Part shown: one piece after another, positions 12,001 through 27,000 of the stretch
Layout: every line of letters starts with the position of its first letter
Numbering within the stretch: position 1 is the stretch's first letter
Source: Arion vulgaris
Taxonomy: Eukaryota; Mollusca; Gastropoda; Stylommatophora; Arionidae
Assembly (NCBI GenBank): GCA_020796225.1
Contig: CM036755.1
Span: forward strand, 43,194,306 to 43,258,305
Direction of reading: 5' to 3'
Length of the DNA stretch: 64,000 nucleotides
Made by a program: the position numbers and the translations under genes
Notes under the pieces: generated by a model
Databases searched by the model: none
What the model saw: the letters and a program-made list of their open reading frames with translations, nothing else
What the model was told of the DNA's origin: nothing

Positions 12001-15000
12001 GACAAGACAGTAGTCACTTGATTAGACAAGACGGTCATTCACTTTCTAATTAGAACATAGCATGTATTCCTTTGTAATTAGACAAGACAGCATTCACTTT
12101 TAATTATACTACAACTACTTGTGCTATTCATTTGTAATTAGACAAGACAGGTAGTCACTTTGCTAATTAGACAAGACAGTCATTCACTTTAGAATTAGAC
12201 AAGACATGTCAGTCACTTTGTAATTAGACAAGACATGTTATTCACTTTGTAATTAAACAAGACAGGTCAGTCACTTTGTAATTAGACAAGACAGGTCATT
12301 CACTTTGTAATTAGACAAGACATGTCATTCACTTTGTAATTAGACAAGGCAGGTCATGACACTTTGTAATTAGACAAGACAGATCAGTCACTTTGTAATT
12401 AGACAAGACATGTCATTCACTTTGTAATTAGACAAGACAAGTCAGTCACTTTGTAATTAGACAAGACAGGTCATGACACTTTGTAATTAGACCAGACATG
12501 TCAGTCACTTTGTAATTAGACAAGACAGGTCATTCACTTTGTAATTAGACAAGACATGTCATTCACTTTGTAATTAGACAAGACAGGTCATGACACTTTG
12601 TAATTAGACCAGACATGTCAGTCACTTTGTAATTAGACAAGACATGTCATTCACTTTGTAATTAGACAAGACAGGTCAGTCACTTTGTAATTAGACAAGA
12701 CAGTCATTCACTGTAATTAGACAAGACAGGTCATTCACTTTGTAATTAGACAAGAAATAGAATTAGATAAGAAATAGAATTAGATAAGAAATATAATTAG
12801 ATAAGAAATATAATTAGATAAGAAATACAATTAGATAAGAAATATAATTAGATAAGAAATACAATTAGCCAAGAAATATAATTAGATAAGAAATACAATT
12901 AGCCAACAATGTCACAAACCATAGCTGGGTTGTATTATAATTATCCTAAAAAAATAATATTGTGTGCAACTAGTTAGTCTGTGAGATGTTCCTTGTAAGT
13001 GTTAGTAGAGACTCTAGACAAGATTGAATTGGTGTTAGTAGATGCTCTAGACAAGATTGATGTAGTAGATCTCTAGACAAGATTGTAAGTGCTAGTAGTT
13101 AGACATCTATGTTACAAATTTGCAATACATTTAGTATGTTAGTAACCTTAGACCAGTTGTAGGTGTCAGACAAACACTTGGTAGAGAAACTTCTACATCC
13201 TAGTGACACCATCTAACAAGATTCAAATTTCAGTCTAAGATGTCAGTAGAGACCTCTAGACAAGATTGTAATTAGTGTAGAACTGACCAGATTGTAATTG
13301 TAGGGTTTGTAGATGCTTCTAGACAAGATTGTAAATTTGTAAGTGTTAGTAGACGCTCTAGACAGATTGATTGTAAGTGTTAGTAGAACCTCTAGACAAG
13401 ATTGTAAATTGTAAGGTTAGAGACTCTCTAGACAAGATTGTAATGTAGTTAGTAGACTCAGACAAGATTGTAGTGTTAGTGAGACCTCTAGACAAGATGT
13501 AAATTGTAAGTGTTAGTAGATGCTCTCTAGACAAGATTGTAAATGCTAGTAGAGACTCTCTAGACAAGATTGTAAGTGTTAGTAGAGACTCTCTAGACAA
13601 GATTGTAACTGCTAATACAGACTCTCTAGACCAGATTGTAAGTGTTAGTAGATGCTCTCTAGACAAGATTGTAAATGCTAGTAGAGACTCTAGACAAGAT
13701 TGTAAGTGCTAGTAGAGACTCTGACAAGATTTATGCGTAAGACTCTGACAAGATTGTAAGTGCTAGTAGAGACTCTCTAGACAAGATTGTAAATGCTAGT
13801 AGAGACTCTCTAGACAAGATTGTAAGTGCTAGTAGAGACTCTCTAGACAAGATTGTAAATGCTAGTAGAGACTCTCTAGACAAGATTGTAAGTGCTAGTA
13901 GAGACTCTCTAGACAAGATTGTAAATGCTAGTAGAGACTCTCTAGACAAGATTGTAAGTGCTAGTAGAGACTCTCTAGACAAGATTGTAAATGCTAGTAG
14001 AGACTCTCTAGACAAGATTGTAAGTGCTAGTAGAGACTCTGCTAGACAAGATTGTAAGTGCTAGTAGAGACTTCTAGACAAGATTGTAAGTGCTAGTAGA
14101 GACTTGTAGAAAGTTGAAATCTATAGGATCTAAAAATTGTAGTTGATTCTATCTCACGTGACATTAGAAGGCTAAGAGTATGCTAATGTCTTGCATGGGA
14201 TTCTATCTCACTGTGACATTGAAGGAAATGAGAGTGCTGATGTCTTGCATGGGATTCTATCTCACTGTGACATTTAAGGCAATGAGAGTGCTGATGTCTT
14301 GGCATTGCATTCTTTCTCACTGTGACATTGAAGGCAATGAGAGTGCCATGTCATGACATGGATTCTATCTCACTATGACAATGAAGGCAATGAGAGTTCC
14401 GATGTCTTGGCAGTGCCAAAGAGCAAATTTAACCAACCACTATCTTTTCAAGAGGTCAAAATCCTCATAAAGAAGAAATTGGCAGTAAACTGGAGGACAA
14501 ACACTAGATATGATTATGGAAAATACTTCCTTAAAGACCTAAGCCAAACAGACCAGATCAATATATTTTACCAATATCCTGGACACTGCAAACTCAACAA
14601 ACACTTACTTGGACTAGGGATAAGGCAAACAGCTCTCTTCCAGTGTCAACGTGCAGAACAGACACCGGAGCATGTCCTGCAAGACTGTCTTCTCCTGGGT
14701 GAGCTGAGAAGCAACATGTAGCCACACCCAGTCGACTTAAAAACTAAGCTTTGGGGAAACCTGAAGCTGACTGCCCAGTTTGTGGCTCACATAAATTAAG
14801 CGCATCAGCAAAGATCACAGAAGAAGAAGAAGAATCCCTGAGGGAAGCTGAAAGTGAGGTAGACAAAAGACAATCTGTTGAAAAACAATGGATATGCCTG
14901 TTTGAACCGCTCTTCGCCATCTTGACACTGGAAGTCTACCTCTGCACTTAGAGCCATGCCTTCAGATATGCAGCTATTGATCTCTGCCATGTCTAAAGTC

Positions 15001-18000
15001 ATTGAGCCGTGCTGGTGGAGCCACTGAGATAAGGAGGAGGAGCAGCTGCACCAGTGACTACAGCAATCATGCAAACAGAATATTCCAGTACTGAGGTTTG
15101 TGTAGCATATTTCAGAAATATAGGATAGAGTCAGTACATCTGGTTGACTTAACTGTGGGCTATAGTTGCTAGTGAGACTAGTGTAGTCAGTTATCTACTA
15201 TGTTCCTATGTTCCTCTCTCACCTCAATTATCTACTGTTCCTATGTTCCTCTCTCACATCAATATCCATACTGTGTTCTATTTCAATTAGATAGATCAGT
15301 ATATCTACCTGTGTCTATAGTTCTCTCTATTGTCAGTTATCTACTATGTTCCTATGTTCCCCTCTCACTCAATTATCTACTGTGTTCCTATGTTCCTCTC
15401 TCATTTAAGTTATCTACTGTGTTCCTATGTTCCTCTCTCACATCAGTTATCTACTGTTCCTATGTTCCTCTCTCACTTCATTATCTACTGTGTTCCTATG
15501 TTCCTCTCTCACATAAATTATCTGCTGTGTTCCTATGTTCCTCTCTCACATCAATTATCTACTGTGTTCCTATGTTCCTCTCTCACATCAGTCATCTACT
15601 GTGTTCTATCGACATTTCACATCATTATTACTGTGTTCCTATGTTCCTCTCTAACATCAGTTATCTACTGTGCTTCTATCTGACATATATAATTGTGTTT
15701 ACTATGTCCCTATGTTCCTCTCTAACATCAGTTATGAAGAGTTCACCGAGTCTATGGAATCTGTACAAAAACAGCTTGGTATATCATGGAGAGCTGACAT
15801 TTCTGTTGGAGATAAACAAGCGTCAAGTCGGGAGAAATTTGTCCGTCAGTTTCTCATAGAGAGAGAAGATGAGTTTACAAATGTCATCAATTTCAAGTGA
15901 GTTTTTGTCTTATGTGTGCTCTGATCAAATATCATTCATAGATTATTATTGTTTTCTTCTATTGTCTATTCCCAGGTAGAAGATAGATTTGGCTGTCCAC
16001 TCTTGCCCATAAGTGTAGGGATGGTAGCTTTAATTTGTGTTCTAGGGCCAGATGAGTCGCCCATAGGGCTTCTTGTTGTCTTCTTCTTAAAACTATAATA
16101 TTTCTTTTGATTTTTAGTGTCTTTTATTACTACTTCTTAATCTGGGGTCTCTGTGGCTAAGTGGTTAAGCTCTTTGCCTTGTGAGTTGAAGGTTGTGGGT
16201 TTGAATCTGGACTGCGCCGCTCTGTTCACGAGTGCAGTTTTTTCCAGAGACCCTAGTATTGTTGCTGGAGCTACGGAGTTCGTCTATGCAATACTCTTGA
16301 CAGGCGGCGTGCCAATTCTGCGGAGAGGGACCGAGCCATGTGGGTAAAACCTGATGCAATGAAGTCAATCCTTCGGCTTTAAAACCCTTTGAATGTTGGT
16401 AGATTTTCTTACTTCTTTCATTACATGCCATATCTCATACATGTCTCATCCACATTTTCTCAATTATGATACAATATTAACTGTCTCATCCACATTTTCT
16501 CAATTATGATACAATATTAACTGTCTCATCCACATTTTCTCAATTATGATACAATATTAACTGTCTCATCCACATTTTCTCAATTATGATACAATATTAA
16601 CTGTCTCATCCACATTTTCTCAATTATGATACAATATTAACTGTCTCATCCACATTTTCTCAATTATGATACAATATTAAAATCTGATCCACATTTTCAA
16701 TATGATACAATATTAACTGTTTCATCCACATTTTCTCAATTATTATACAATATTAACTGTCTCATCCACATTTTCTCAATTATGATACAATATTAACTGT
16801 CTGATCCACATTTTCTCAATTATGATACAATATTAACTGTTTCATCCACATTTTCTCAATTATGATACAATATTAACTGTCTGATCCACATTTTCTCAAT
16901 TATGATACAATATTAACTGTCTGATCCACATTTTCTCAATTATGATACAATATTAACTGTTTCATCCACATTTTCTCAATTATGATACAATATTAACTGT
17001 CTGATCCACATTTTCTCAATTATGATACAATATTAACTGTTTCATCCACATTTTCTCAATTATGATACAATATTAACTGTCTGATCCACATTTTCTCAAT
17101 TAGTGTCAATGATTAACATCTGATCAATTTTCTGAATTATGATCAATATTAACTGTCTGATCACATTTTCAATTATGATAATATTAACTGTTTCATCCAA
17201 TTTCTCAATTTGATACAATATTACTGTCGATCACTTTTCTCAATTATGATACAATATTAACTGTCGAGTCCACTTTTCTCATATGATACAAATTAACTGT
17301 TTCATCCAATTTTCAATTATGATACAATATTAACTCTCATCATTTTCTCAATTATGATCAATTTAACTGTTTCATCCACATTTTCTCATTATGATACATA
17401 TTAATGTCTCATCCACATTTTCTCAATTATGATACAATATTAACTGTTTCATCCACATTTTCTCAATTATGATACAATATTAACTGTCTCATCCACATTT
17501 TCTCAATTATGATACAATATTAACTGTCTCATCCACATTTTCTCAATTATGATACAATATTAACTGTTTCATCCACATTTTCTCAATTATGATACAATAT
17601 TAACTGTCTCATCCACATTTTCTCAATTATGATACAATATTAACTGTTTCATCCACATTTTCTCAATTATGATACAATATTAACTGTTTCATCCACATTT
17701 TCTCAATTATGATACAATATTAACTGTCTCATCCACATTTTCCATATTTAAATGATATGTTTGTTAATGTATTAATCATTTCTCATTATGTAATGTGTCT
17801 GTCTCTCCTATGTTCTGTGAACTATAATGTGAATATACTGCTCTCTCTTGAATACTTAAAATGGATGGTTTGTAGATGATGACTCTATATATTGCTTATG
17901 GTAAGTCAAGGGTTCTCCTAGAGGTATTATGTTATTCTATCATGCCATTGACTTCCTGGTCTGTTACAGTGACATCCAATTGTTACTATGTCACATCTTT

Positions 18001-21000
18001 GCATTGGTAACTATTGCACTGTACAGTTTGATATTAGTGATAGTTCCATGAAGCTCACATGTTGAGAATCACGATCTAGCAAACAAATTTACGCCACTTT
18101 AGGCTTCAACATAATGAAACACTTGATCATAATGGACATAATGCAAACACTTTGATGGACAATCATGACAGGACATAATGAAACACTGATGGAAAATGAC
18201 AGACATATGAAACACTGATGGGCAAATACAATAATGAAACACTGATGGGACAATATGACAGGACATAATGAAACACTGATGGGATAACATAACAGGACAT
18301 AATGAAACACTGATGGGACTAACATACAGGACATAATGAAACACTGATGGGACATGACAGGACATAATGAAACACTGATGGGATAACATGACAGGACATA
18401 ATGAAACACTGATGGGACAACATGACAGGACATAATGAAACACTGATGGGACAACATGACAGGACATAATGAAACACTGATGGAAACATGATAGGACATA
18501 ATGAAACACTGATGGCAATATGACAGGACATAATGAAACACTGATGGACAATATGACGGACATATGAAACACTGATGACAACATGCAGGACATAATAAAC
18601 ACTGATGGACAACATGACAGGACATAATGAAACACTGATGGACATATGACAGGACATAATGAAACACTGATGGGATAACATTACAGGACATAATGAAACA
18701 CTGATGGGACAATATGACAGGACATAATGAAACACTGATGGGAAACATGATGGACATAATGAAACACTGATGGGACAACATAACAGGACATAATGAAACA
18801 CTGATGGGACAATATGACAGGACATAATGAAACACTGATGGGACAACATGACAGGACATAATGAAACACTGATGGGACAACATGACAGGACATAATGAAA
18901 CACTGATGGGACAACATATGGACATAATGAAACACTGATGGGACAAATATGACGGACATAATGAAACACTGATGGGACAACATGACAGGACATAATGAAA
19001 CACTGATGGGACAACATGACAGGACATAATGAAACACTGATGGGACAACATGACAGGACATAATGAAACACTGATGGGAAATGACAGGACATAATGAAAC
19101 ACTGATGGGACAACATAATTGGACATAATGAAACACTGATGGGACAACATAACAGGACATAATGAAACACTGATGGGATATGACAGGACATAATGAAACA
19201 CTGATGGGACAACATAACAGGACATAATGAAACACTGATGGGACATGACAGGACATAATGAAACACTGATGGGACAACATTATGGGACATAATGAAACAC
19301 TGATGGGACAACATGACAGGACATAATGAAACACTGATGGGACAGACAATAACACTGGGACAATACGTAATAACACTGATGGGACAACATGACAGGACAT
19401 AATGAAACACTGATGGGACAAGACAGGACATAATGAAACACTGATGGGACAACATGACAGGACATAATGAAACACTGATGGGACAACATGACAGGACATA
19501 ATGAAACACTGATGGGACAACATAATGGACATAATGAAACACTGATGGGACATTACAGGACATAATGAAACACTGATGGGACAACATAATGGGACATAAT
19601 GAAACACTGATGGGACACTGACAGGACATAATGAAACACTGATGGGACAACATGACAGGACATAATGAAACACTGATGGGACACATACGGACATAATGAA
19701 ACACTGATGGGACAACATGACAGGACATAATGAAACACTGATGGACAACAAAAGGCATAATGAAACACTGATTGGACAACATGACAGGACATAATGAAAC
19801 ACTGATGGGACAACATGAACGGACATAATGAAACACTGATGGGACAACATGACAGGACATAATGAAACACTGATTGGACAACATGACAGGACATAATGAA
19901 ACACTGATGGGACAACATGACAGGACATAATGAAACACTGATGGGACAACATGACAGGACATAATGAACACGATGGACAACAATGAAATGACAACATGAC
20001 AGGACATAATGAAACACTGATGGGACAACATGACAGGACATAATGAAACACTGATGGGACAATATGACAGGACATAATGAAACACTGATGGGACAACATA
20101 ACGGACATAAGGACATAATGAAACACTGATGGGACAACATATGCAGGACATAATGAAACACTGATGGGACAATATGACAGGACATAATGAAACACTGATG
20201 GGACAACATAAGGACATAATGAAAACACTGATGGGACAACATAATGGGACATAATGAAACACTGATGGGACAATCAGGACATAATGAAACACTGATGGGA
20301 CAACATACAGGGACATAATGAAACACTGATGGGACAACATAATGGGACATAATGAAACACTGATGGGACAACATGACAGGACATAATGAAACACTGATGG
20401 ACAACATGAAGGACATAATGAAACACTGATGGGACAACATGAAAGGACATAATGAAACACTGATGGGACAACATGACAGGACATAATGAAACACTGATGG
20501 GACAACATGACAGGACATAATGAAACACTGATGGGACAACATAAAGGGACATAATGAAACACTGATGGGACAACATGACAGGACATAATGAAACACTGAT
20601 GGGACAAAACAGGACATAATAAACACTGATGGGACAACATGACAGGACATAATGAAACACTGATTGGACATGACAGGACATAATGAAACACTGATGGGAC
20701 AACATAAGGACATAATGAAACACTGATGGACAACAGCGGACATAATGAAACACTGATGGGAATACAACATAATGAAACACTGATGGGACAACATTACAGG
20801 ACATAATGAAACACTGATGGGACAACATAACAGGACATAATGAAACACTGATGGGACATGACAGGACATAATGAAACACTGATGGGACAACATAACCGGA
20901 CATAATGAAACACTGATGGGACATGACAGGACATAATGAAACACTGATGGGACAAACGACATATGAAACACTATGGACATGACGGACATAATGAAACACT

Positions 21001-24000
21001 GATGGGACAACATGACAGGACATAATGAAACACTGAGGGACATAAGGACATATGAAACACTGATGGACAACTGGAATAGAAACACTGATGGGACAACATA
21101 ATGGACATAATGAAACACTGATGGGACAACATGACAGGACATAATGAAACACTGATGGGACAACATAATTGGACATAATGAAACACTGATGGGACATGAC
21201 AGGACATAATGAAACACTGATGGGACAACATAATTGGACATAATGAAACACTGATGGGACATGACAGGACATAATGAAACACTGATGGACAACATGACAA
21301 GACATAATGAAACACTGATGGGACAACATAACGGACATAATGAAACACTGATGGGACAACATGACAGGACATAATGAAACACTGATGGGACAACATAATG
21401 GGACATAATGAAACACTGATGTGACAACATGACAGGACATAATGAAACACTGATGGGACAACATGACAGGACATAATGAAACACTGATGGGACAACATAA
21501 TTGGACATAATGAAACACTGATGTGACAACATGACAGGACATAATGAAACACTGATGGGACAACATGACAGGACATAATGAAACACTGATGGGATAACAT
21601 GACAGGACATAATGAAACACTGATGGGACAACATAATGGGACATAATGAAACACTGATGGGATAACATGACAGGACATAATGAAACACTGATGGGACAAC
21701 ATGACAGGACATAATGAAACACTGATGGGACAACATGACAGGACATAATGAAACACTGATGGGACAACATGACAGGACATAATGAAACACTGATGGGATA
21801 ACATGACAGGACATAATGAAACACTGATGGGACAACATAATGGGACATAATGAAACACTGATGGGACATGACAGGACATAATGAAACACTGATGGGACAA
21901 CATGACAGGACATAATGAAACACTGATGGGACAACATAATGGGACATAATGAAACACTGATGGGACAACATAACATTTTGTATTTTAGTTTCCAGGAGCT
22001 AGACTTGAGCAAAGAAGCTTTTATATTTGCTGATTCTCCCAAGGAAGCAGAATGGCAACGTGCAGTCAAGGACCACCTACACCCTAAGGCCAAGTACAGA
22101 AAGGTTAGGAAAAGCTTGACATCTGTTAGACTAATAAAGTCATACTCTCCTTCTATCTCTTTTTCTTTCTCTATCTCTTCTATATCTTCTCTATCTCTTC
22201 TATCGCTCTTTCTTTCACCATCGCTTCTATATCTGTTTCTTTCTCTATCTCTTCTATCTCTCTTTCTTTCTCTATCGCTTCTATATCTGTTTCTTTCTCT
22301 ATCGCTTCTATCTCTGTTTCTTTCTCTATCTCTTCTATCTCTCTTTTCATGCTTCTATCTCTGTTTCTATATGCGCTGTTTGCTGTATGCACTGTTACTG
22401 TTTCATATGTACTTTTTCTATATGTACTGTTTTATATACTGTTTTCTATATGTACTGTTTTCTATATGTACTGTTTTCTATATGTACTGTTTTCTATATG
22501 TACTGTTTCCTGTTTCTATATGCGCTGTGTTTCCAACTTTCTATTCTGCTAGTGAATCTCTGATAGGATTCTCCATGTCTTCGTTCTCAGATGAAGTCAG
22601 TGCGTCTGGTTGGAATCCTATTGATAGTCTACATTCAAGACAAGCATGTACAACATATCAGTTATATTGATTCAGACTCTGTGCCTACAGGAATCATGGG
22701 CTTCTTGGTCAGTATGTCTTATTACAGAACTGTAGTCACTCATCAACTCTATCATCTCACACTATATACATGGTTGGTTGGATGGCTGGTTACTTGGATG
22801 GATGGTTACTTGGATGGATGGATAGGTGGCTGGTTGGATGGATAGGTGGCTGGTTGGATGGATGGATAGGTGGCTGGTTGGATGACTGGTTACTTAGATG
22901 GATAGGTGGCTGGTTGGATGGATGGCTGGTTGGTTGGCTTGCTGGATGGATGGCTGGTTAGATAGTTAGTTGGTTGGATGGATGACTGGCTGGTTGGATT
23001 GCTTGCTGGATGGATGGCTGGGTGGGTGGATGTCTTGTTGGATGGATGGCTGGTTGGTTGGATGGTTGGCTGGCTTGCTGGATGGATGGCTGGTTGGTTG
23101 GCTTGTTGGATGGATGGCTGGTTGGTTGGCTTGCTGGATGGATAGATGAATGGCTGGCTGGTTGATATCTTTTACTTGCATGATGTCTTGACTGATTGAT
23201 ATAATATAATGTATGGGTGATGTGTACTGTCATAAAGTCTAATCAGTCTTCTAATCAGTTACATACTGTGGACATTTTCTTCTTGTATCTTGATGTTGTT
23301 TTTGTATTGTTGTATTTAAACAATGTTATACTTGGATGTTGGTATTCTATCTGCAAAATCAGCACTCCAGGCACTCTAGTCCAGAATATTGTCAGGTCTA
23401 CAGACCCTACTGTCTAAACTGTCCAAGCAGCGCAGGACCGTCTTGCAGAGGACACCCTCTCGCTGTGGAATACCAGAAAATGAAACAGCAGACCGACTGG
23501 CCAAAGAAGGTGCTGCAGGAGAGCAACCGGATGTACCAGTTATCTACCACCAAAAGAAAAGGATGATTAAATCAATCGGAAAGCCACCAATACCAACACA
23601 AGACGAATACTATAATGTGAGCAGATTGGAAAAAGTTGCCATTCTGTGCCTTAGAGCAGGACACAATCGACTCCACAGCCACAAGTATACAAAATTCAAG
23701 ATTGGCAATTCAGCCATGTATACATGTGAACAGGGACATCAGACTGCAGAGCACATACTTCAAAACTGCCCCGAAAATTTGATATCTGAGGCAAACTCTC
23801 TGGTCAAACGAAACAACACTCGACAGAAAACTACATGGACCTCTGTGTGAGCTACAAAAGACAGTGTAGTTTATACAAGAGACAACATTGAATATATAGA
23901 CAATATTTCAAGCCAACGAAGGGAAGGTATTCTATCTAGATGTTGTTGTTGTATTTTTGTTGCCATATGATGATGTTGCAGTGTGTTTGATGACAAGTCT

Positions 24001-27000
24001 GGTACACCACCATGTACATACAAGCAAGATTGTTGTTAACCTTTGACCTGTAGATGTACGGACCGACAATCTTAGCAGAGTTATACTTATTATGTTGTTA
24101 GTTTAATGATCTGCAACTATTTGTGTGTTTGGTGTGTTGCTAGTGGTTGCAAGTTCAGTGTTGTTTGAGTATCTCATATGTAGACGTAGGTATTCACTTT
24201 TTTCTTGTTTATAAATCTCATTTTGTGTTGATATTGTTTCAACTTGAACTTTAGATAGAAGCATTTGATCAGCTGATCTGTCAGAGTCATGTGATCACTT
24301 ATTGTCCTCAACAATGTCTTTGACAGGGTAACAAAGGGGGTGTTTCCATCAGATTCACCTTACACAGCACCTCAATGTGTTTTGTCAACTCTCACCTAGC
24401 AGCACATCAGGATGAGTTTGAGCGGAGAAATTCTGTAAGTAATTTTTTTAATGCTTGTTTGACATCAAATATCACATGAGATGGTAGTACCTCTGTTTCA
24501 CATCAAATATCACATGAGATGGTAGTACCTCTGTTTGACATTAAATATCACATGAGATGGTAGTACCTCTGTTTCACATCAAATATCACATGAGATGGTA
24601 GTACCTCTGTTTGTTTGACATCAAATATCACATGAGATGGTAGTACCTCTGTTTCACATCAAATATCACATGAGATGGTAGTACCTCTGTTTGACATCAA
24701 ATATCACATGAGATGGTAGTACCTCTGTTTGACATTAAATATCACATGAGATGGTAGTACCTCTGTTTGACATCAAATATCACATGAGATGGTAGTACCT
24801 CTGTTTGTTTGACATCAAATATCACATGAGATGGTAGTACCTCTGTTTGACATCAAATATCACATGAGATGGTAGTACCTCTGTTTGTTTGACATCAAAT
24901 ATCACATGAGATGGTAGTACCTCTGTTTGACATCAAATATCACATGAGATGGTAGTACCTCTGTTTGACATCAAATATCACATGAGATGGTAGTACCTCT
25001 GTTTGACATTAAATATCACATGAGATGGTAGTATCTCTGTTTCACATCAAATATCACATGAGATGGTAGTACCTCTGTTTGACATCAAATATCACATGAG
25101 ATGGTAGTACCTCTGTTTCACATCAAATATCACATGAGATGGTAGTACCTCTGTTTGTTTGACATCAAATATCACATGAGATGGTAGATTGTTACATCAA
25201 TATCATGAGATTCTCTTTGACATTAAATATCACATGAGATGGTAGTACCTCTGTTTGACATCAAATATCACATGAGATGGTAGTACCTCTGTTTGACATT
25301 AAATATCACATGAGATGGTAGTATCTCTGTTTGTTTGACATCAAATATCACATGAGGTGGTAGTACCTCTGTTTAACATCAAATATCACATGAGATGGTA
25401 GTACCTCTGTTTGACATCAAATATAACATGAGATGGTAGTACCTCTGTTTCACATCAAATATCACATGAGATGGTAGTACCTCTGTGGGACCTCAAATAT
25501 AACATGAGATGCTAGTACTTCTGCTTGATGTTTTAACTGTCTTACTTGTATGTAACACTCTCTGTACACTCTATCATTCATACATTAACATTTCTCTGTC
25601 ATATGGTTTTAAGTGACAGCACTTTCTCTCTTTAACAGCTCACATATAAATGACAATACTTTCTCTAACAGCTCACATATAAATGACAGCACTTTCTCTC
25701 TCTAACAGCTCACATATAAATGACAATACTTTCTCTCTCTAACAACTCACATGTAAATAACTGTATGGACGCATACAACCAGCCAGAGATTCCCCTCCCT
25801 GTGCATGCAGTCTCCCAGAGTTCTCAGAAAAAATAAGTGGCATTGGCAAGAAAGGAACACATACAGACCTGGAGAGAAGGCTCATCGCAGAAAATACATA
25901 ACGAAAACTATCAATGGACTCATGGACACGTGTACACGGATGGCTCGGCTACAGATGCCACCCACAATGGTGGAGGGGGAGTTGTCCTCAAACTAAAAAT
26001 GAAGTAGAACTAACCTTAGCTCTGGCAAGTTCTCAACCAATTTCAGGGCTGAGGTGCAGCTGCAAAAATGGCACTACAACATATGAACCAAATACATGGA
26101 AAAATAGTGCTTTTGACTAACGCATTGTCTGCTATCTCAGCACTGAATTCTGAATGGAACACAGAACTAAGTGATCTCAGGTCAACCTTAGCCCAGTTAT
26201 CCCATGATTCTGAGAAGGTAGTAATCCAGTGGATACCATCACATAAAAGATCAAGGGAATGAAGATGCTAACAGACTGGCTAAAGAGGAAGCAGGAATGC
26301 CCCAAGATGACAACCTGGTTAGCTATGAAGAAGCAAAAACCATCGCCAAAGGGCACTACAAAGCAAAATGGGATAAAGAACACCCAAAACACAACAAGAA
26401 TGATGGATATTACCAAATGTCCTGAAGGGACCAGACAGCCATACTTCACCTCACACGGGTCACAACAGAATGAGACACCATCTGTACACTAAATTCAAAA
26501 TAGGCATGGACGACCTCTGCCCCTGTGGTTTGGCGTGTGTGACAACAGAACATGTCCTACAGAACTGCCCCCAGTTTGCAGACCTGAGAAGAAAGAGGTG
26601 ACCCACTTACACAAGCGTCCAAGATAAACTGTATGGCATGGCTGATAATCTGAGGCAGACGGCTACCTTTATTAGAGAATCCCAAATCCCAATCTAGTGA
26701 GAATGCAGAAGAAGAAGAAGAACTTCTGAGATACTTGTCATTTAGATTTCCAAGTAAAGTATCAAGGAAACCTGTAGTCTTCCAACCAGTACATTGCACA
26801 CACCAAACATGTTTTTGGCTTACTTGACCTCGAACCTTGTAATAAGCAAGGGATGGGGGTTACTAGCAAAGTGTGTTATCGACACCTACACATCCCATTA
26901 GGAAATGTTCACAAGTTGGCTGCTGCTACTAACTTTTGTTTTCTATTTTGTTCAGGATTATCGAGACATCATGGCTAGGACTAGATTCAGACAGTTTGAA

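Noticed and set aside
11605..14115. CRISPR-like regular repeats
   Set aside because: Units are directly joined tandem repeats without unique spacers, there are no cas genes, and the window is eukaryotic.
12990..14115. A tenth donor-derived array (gattgtaagtg units)
   Set aside because: It contains a good GTAAGT, but I found no neighbouring exon ending in agatt, so junction origin is unsupported.
15200..15859. 219-residue plus-strand open frame
   Set aside because: Mostly the 37-bp array in a frame different from the INPP5B/OCRL exon at 15732.
16146..16220. A true tRNA gene
   Set aside because: The A and B boxes are present but the cloverleaf stems do not pair well and a long SINE body follows.
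18089..22093. Minus-strand open frames of 385-846 residues rich in CFIMS and SVSLCP repeats
   Set aside because: They are translations of a 34-bp minisatellite open in all three minus frames, with overlapping frames and no homology; the real content here is an intron ending at the exon at 21989.
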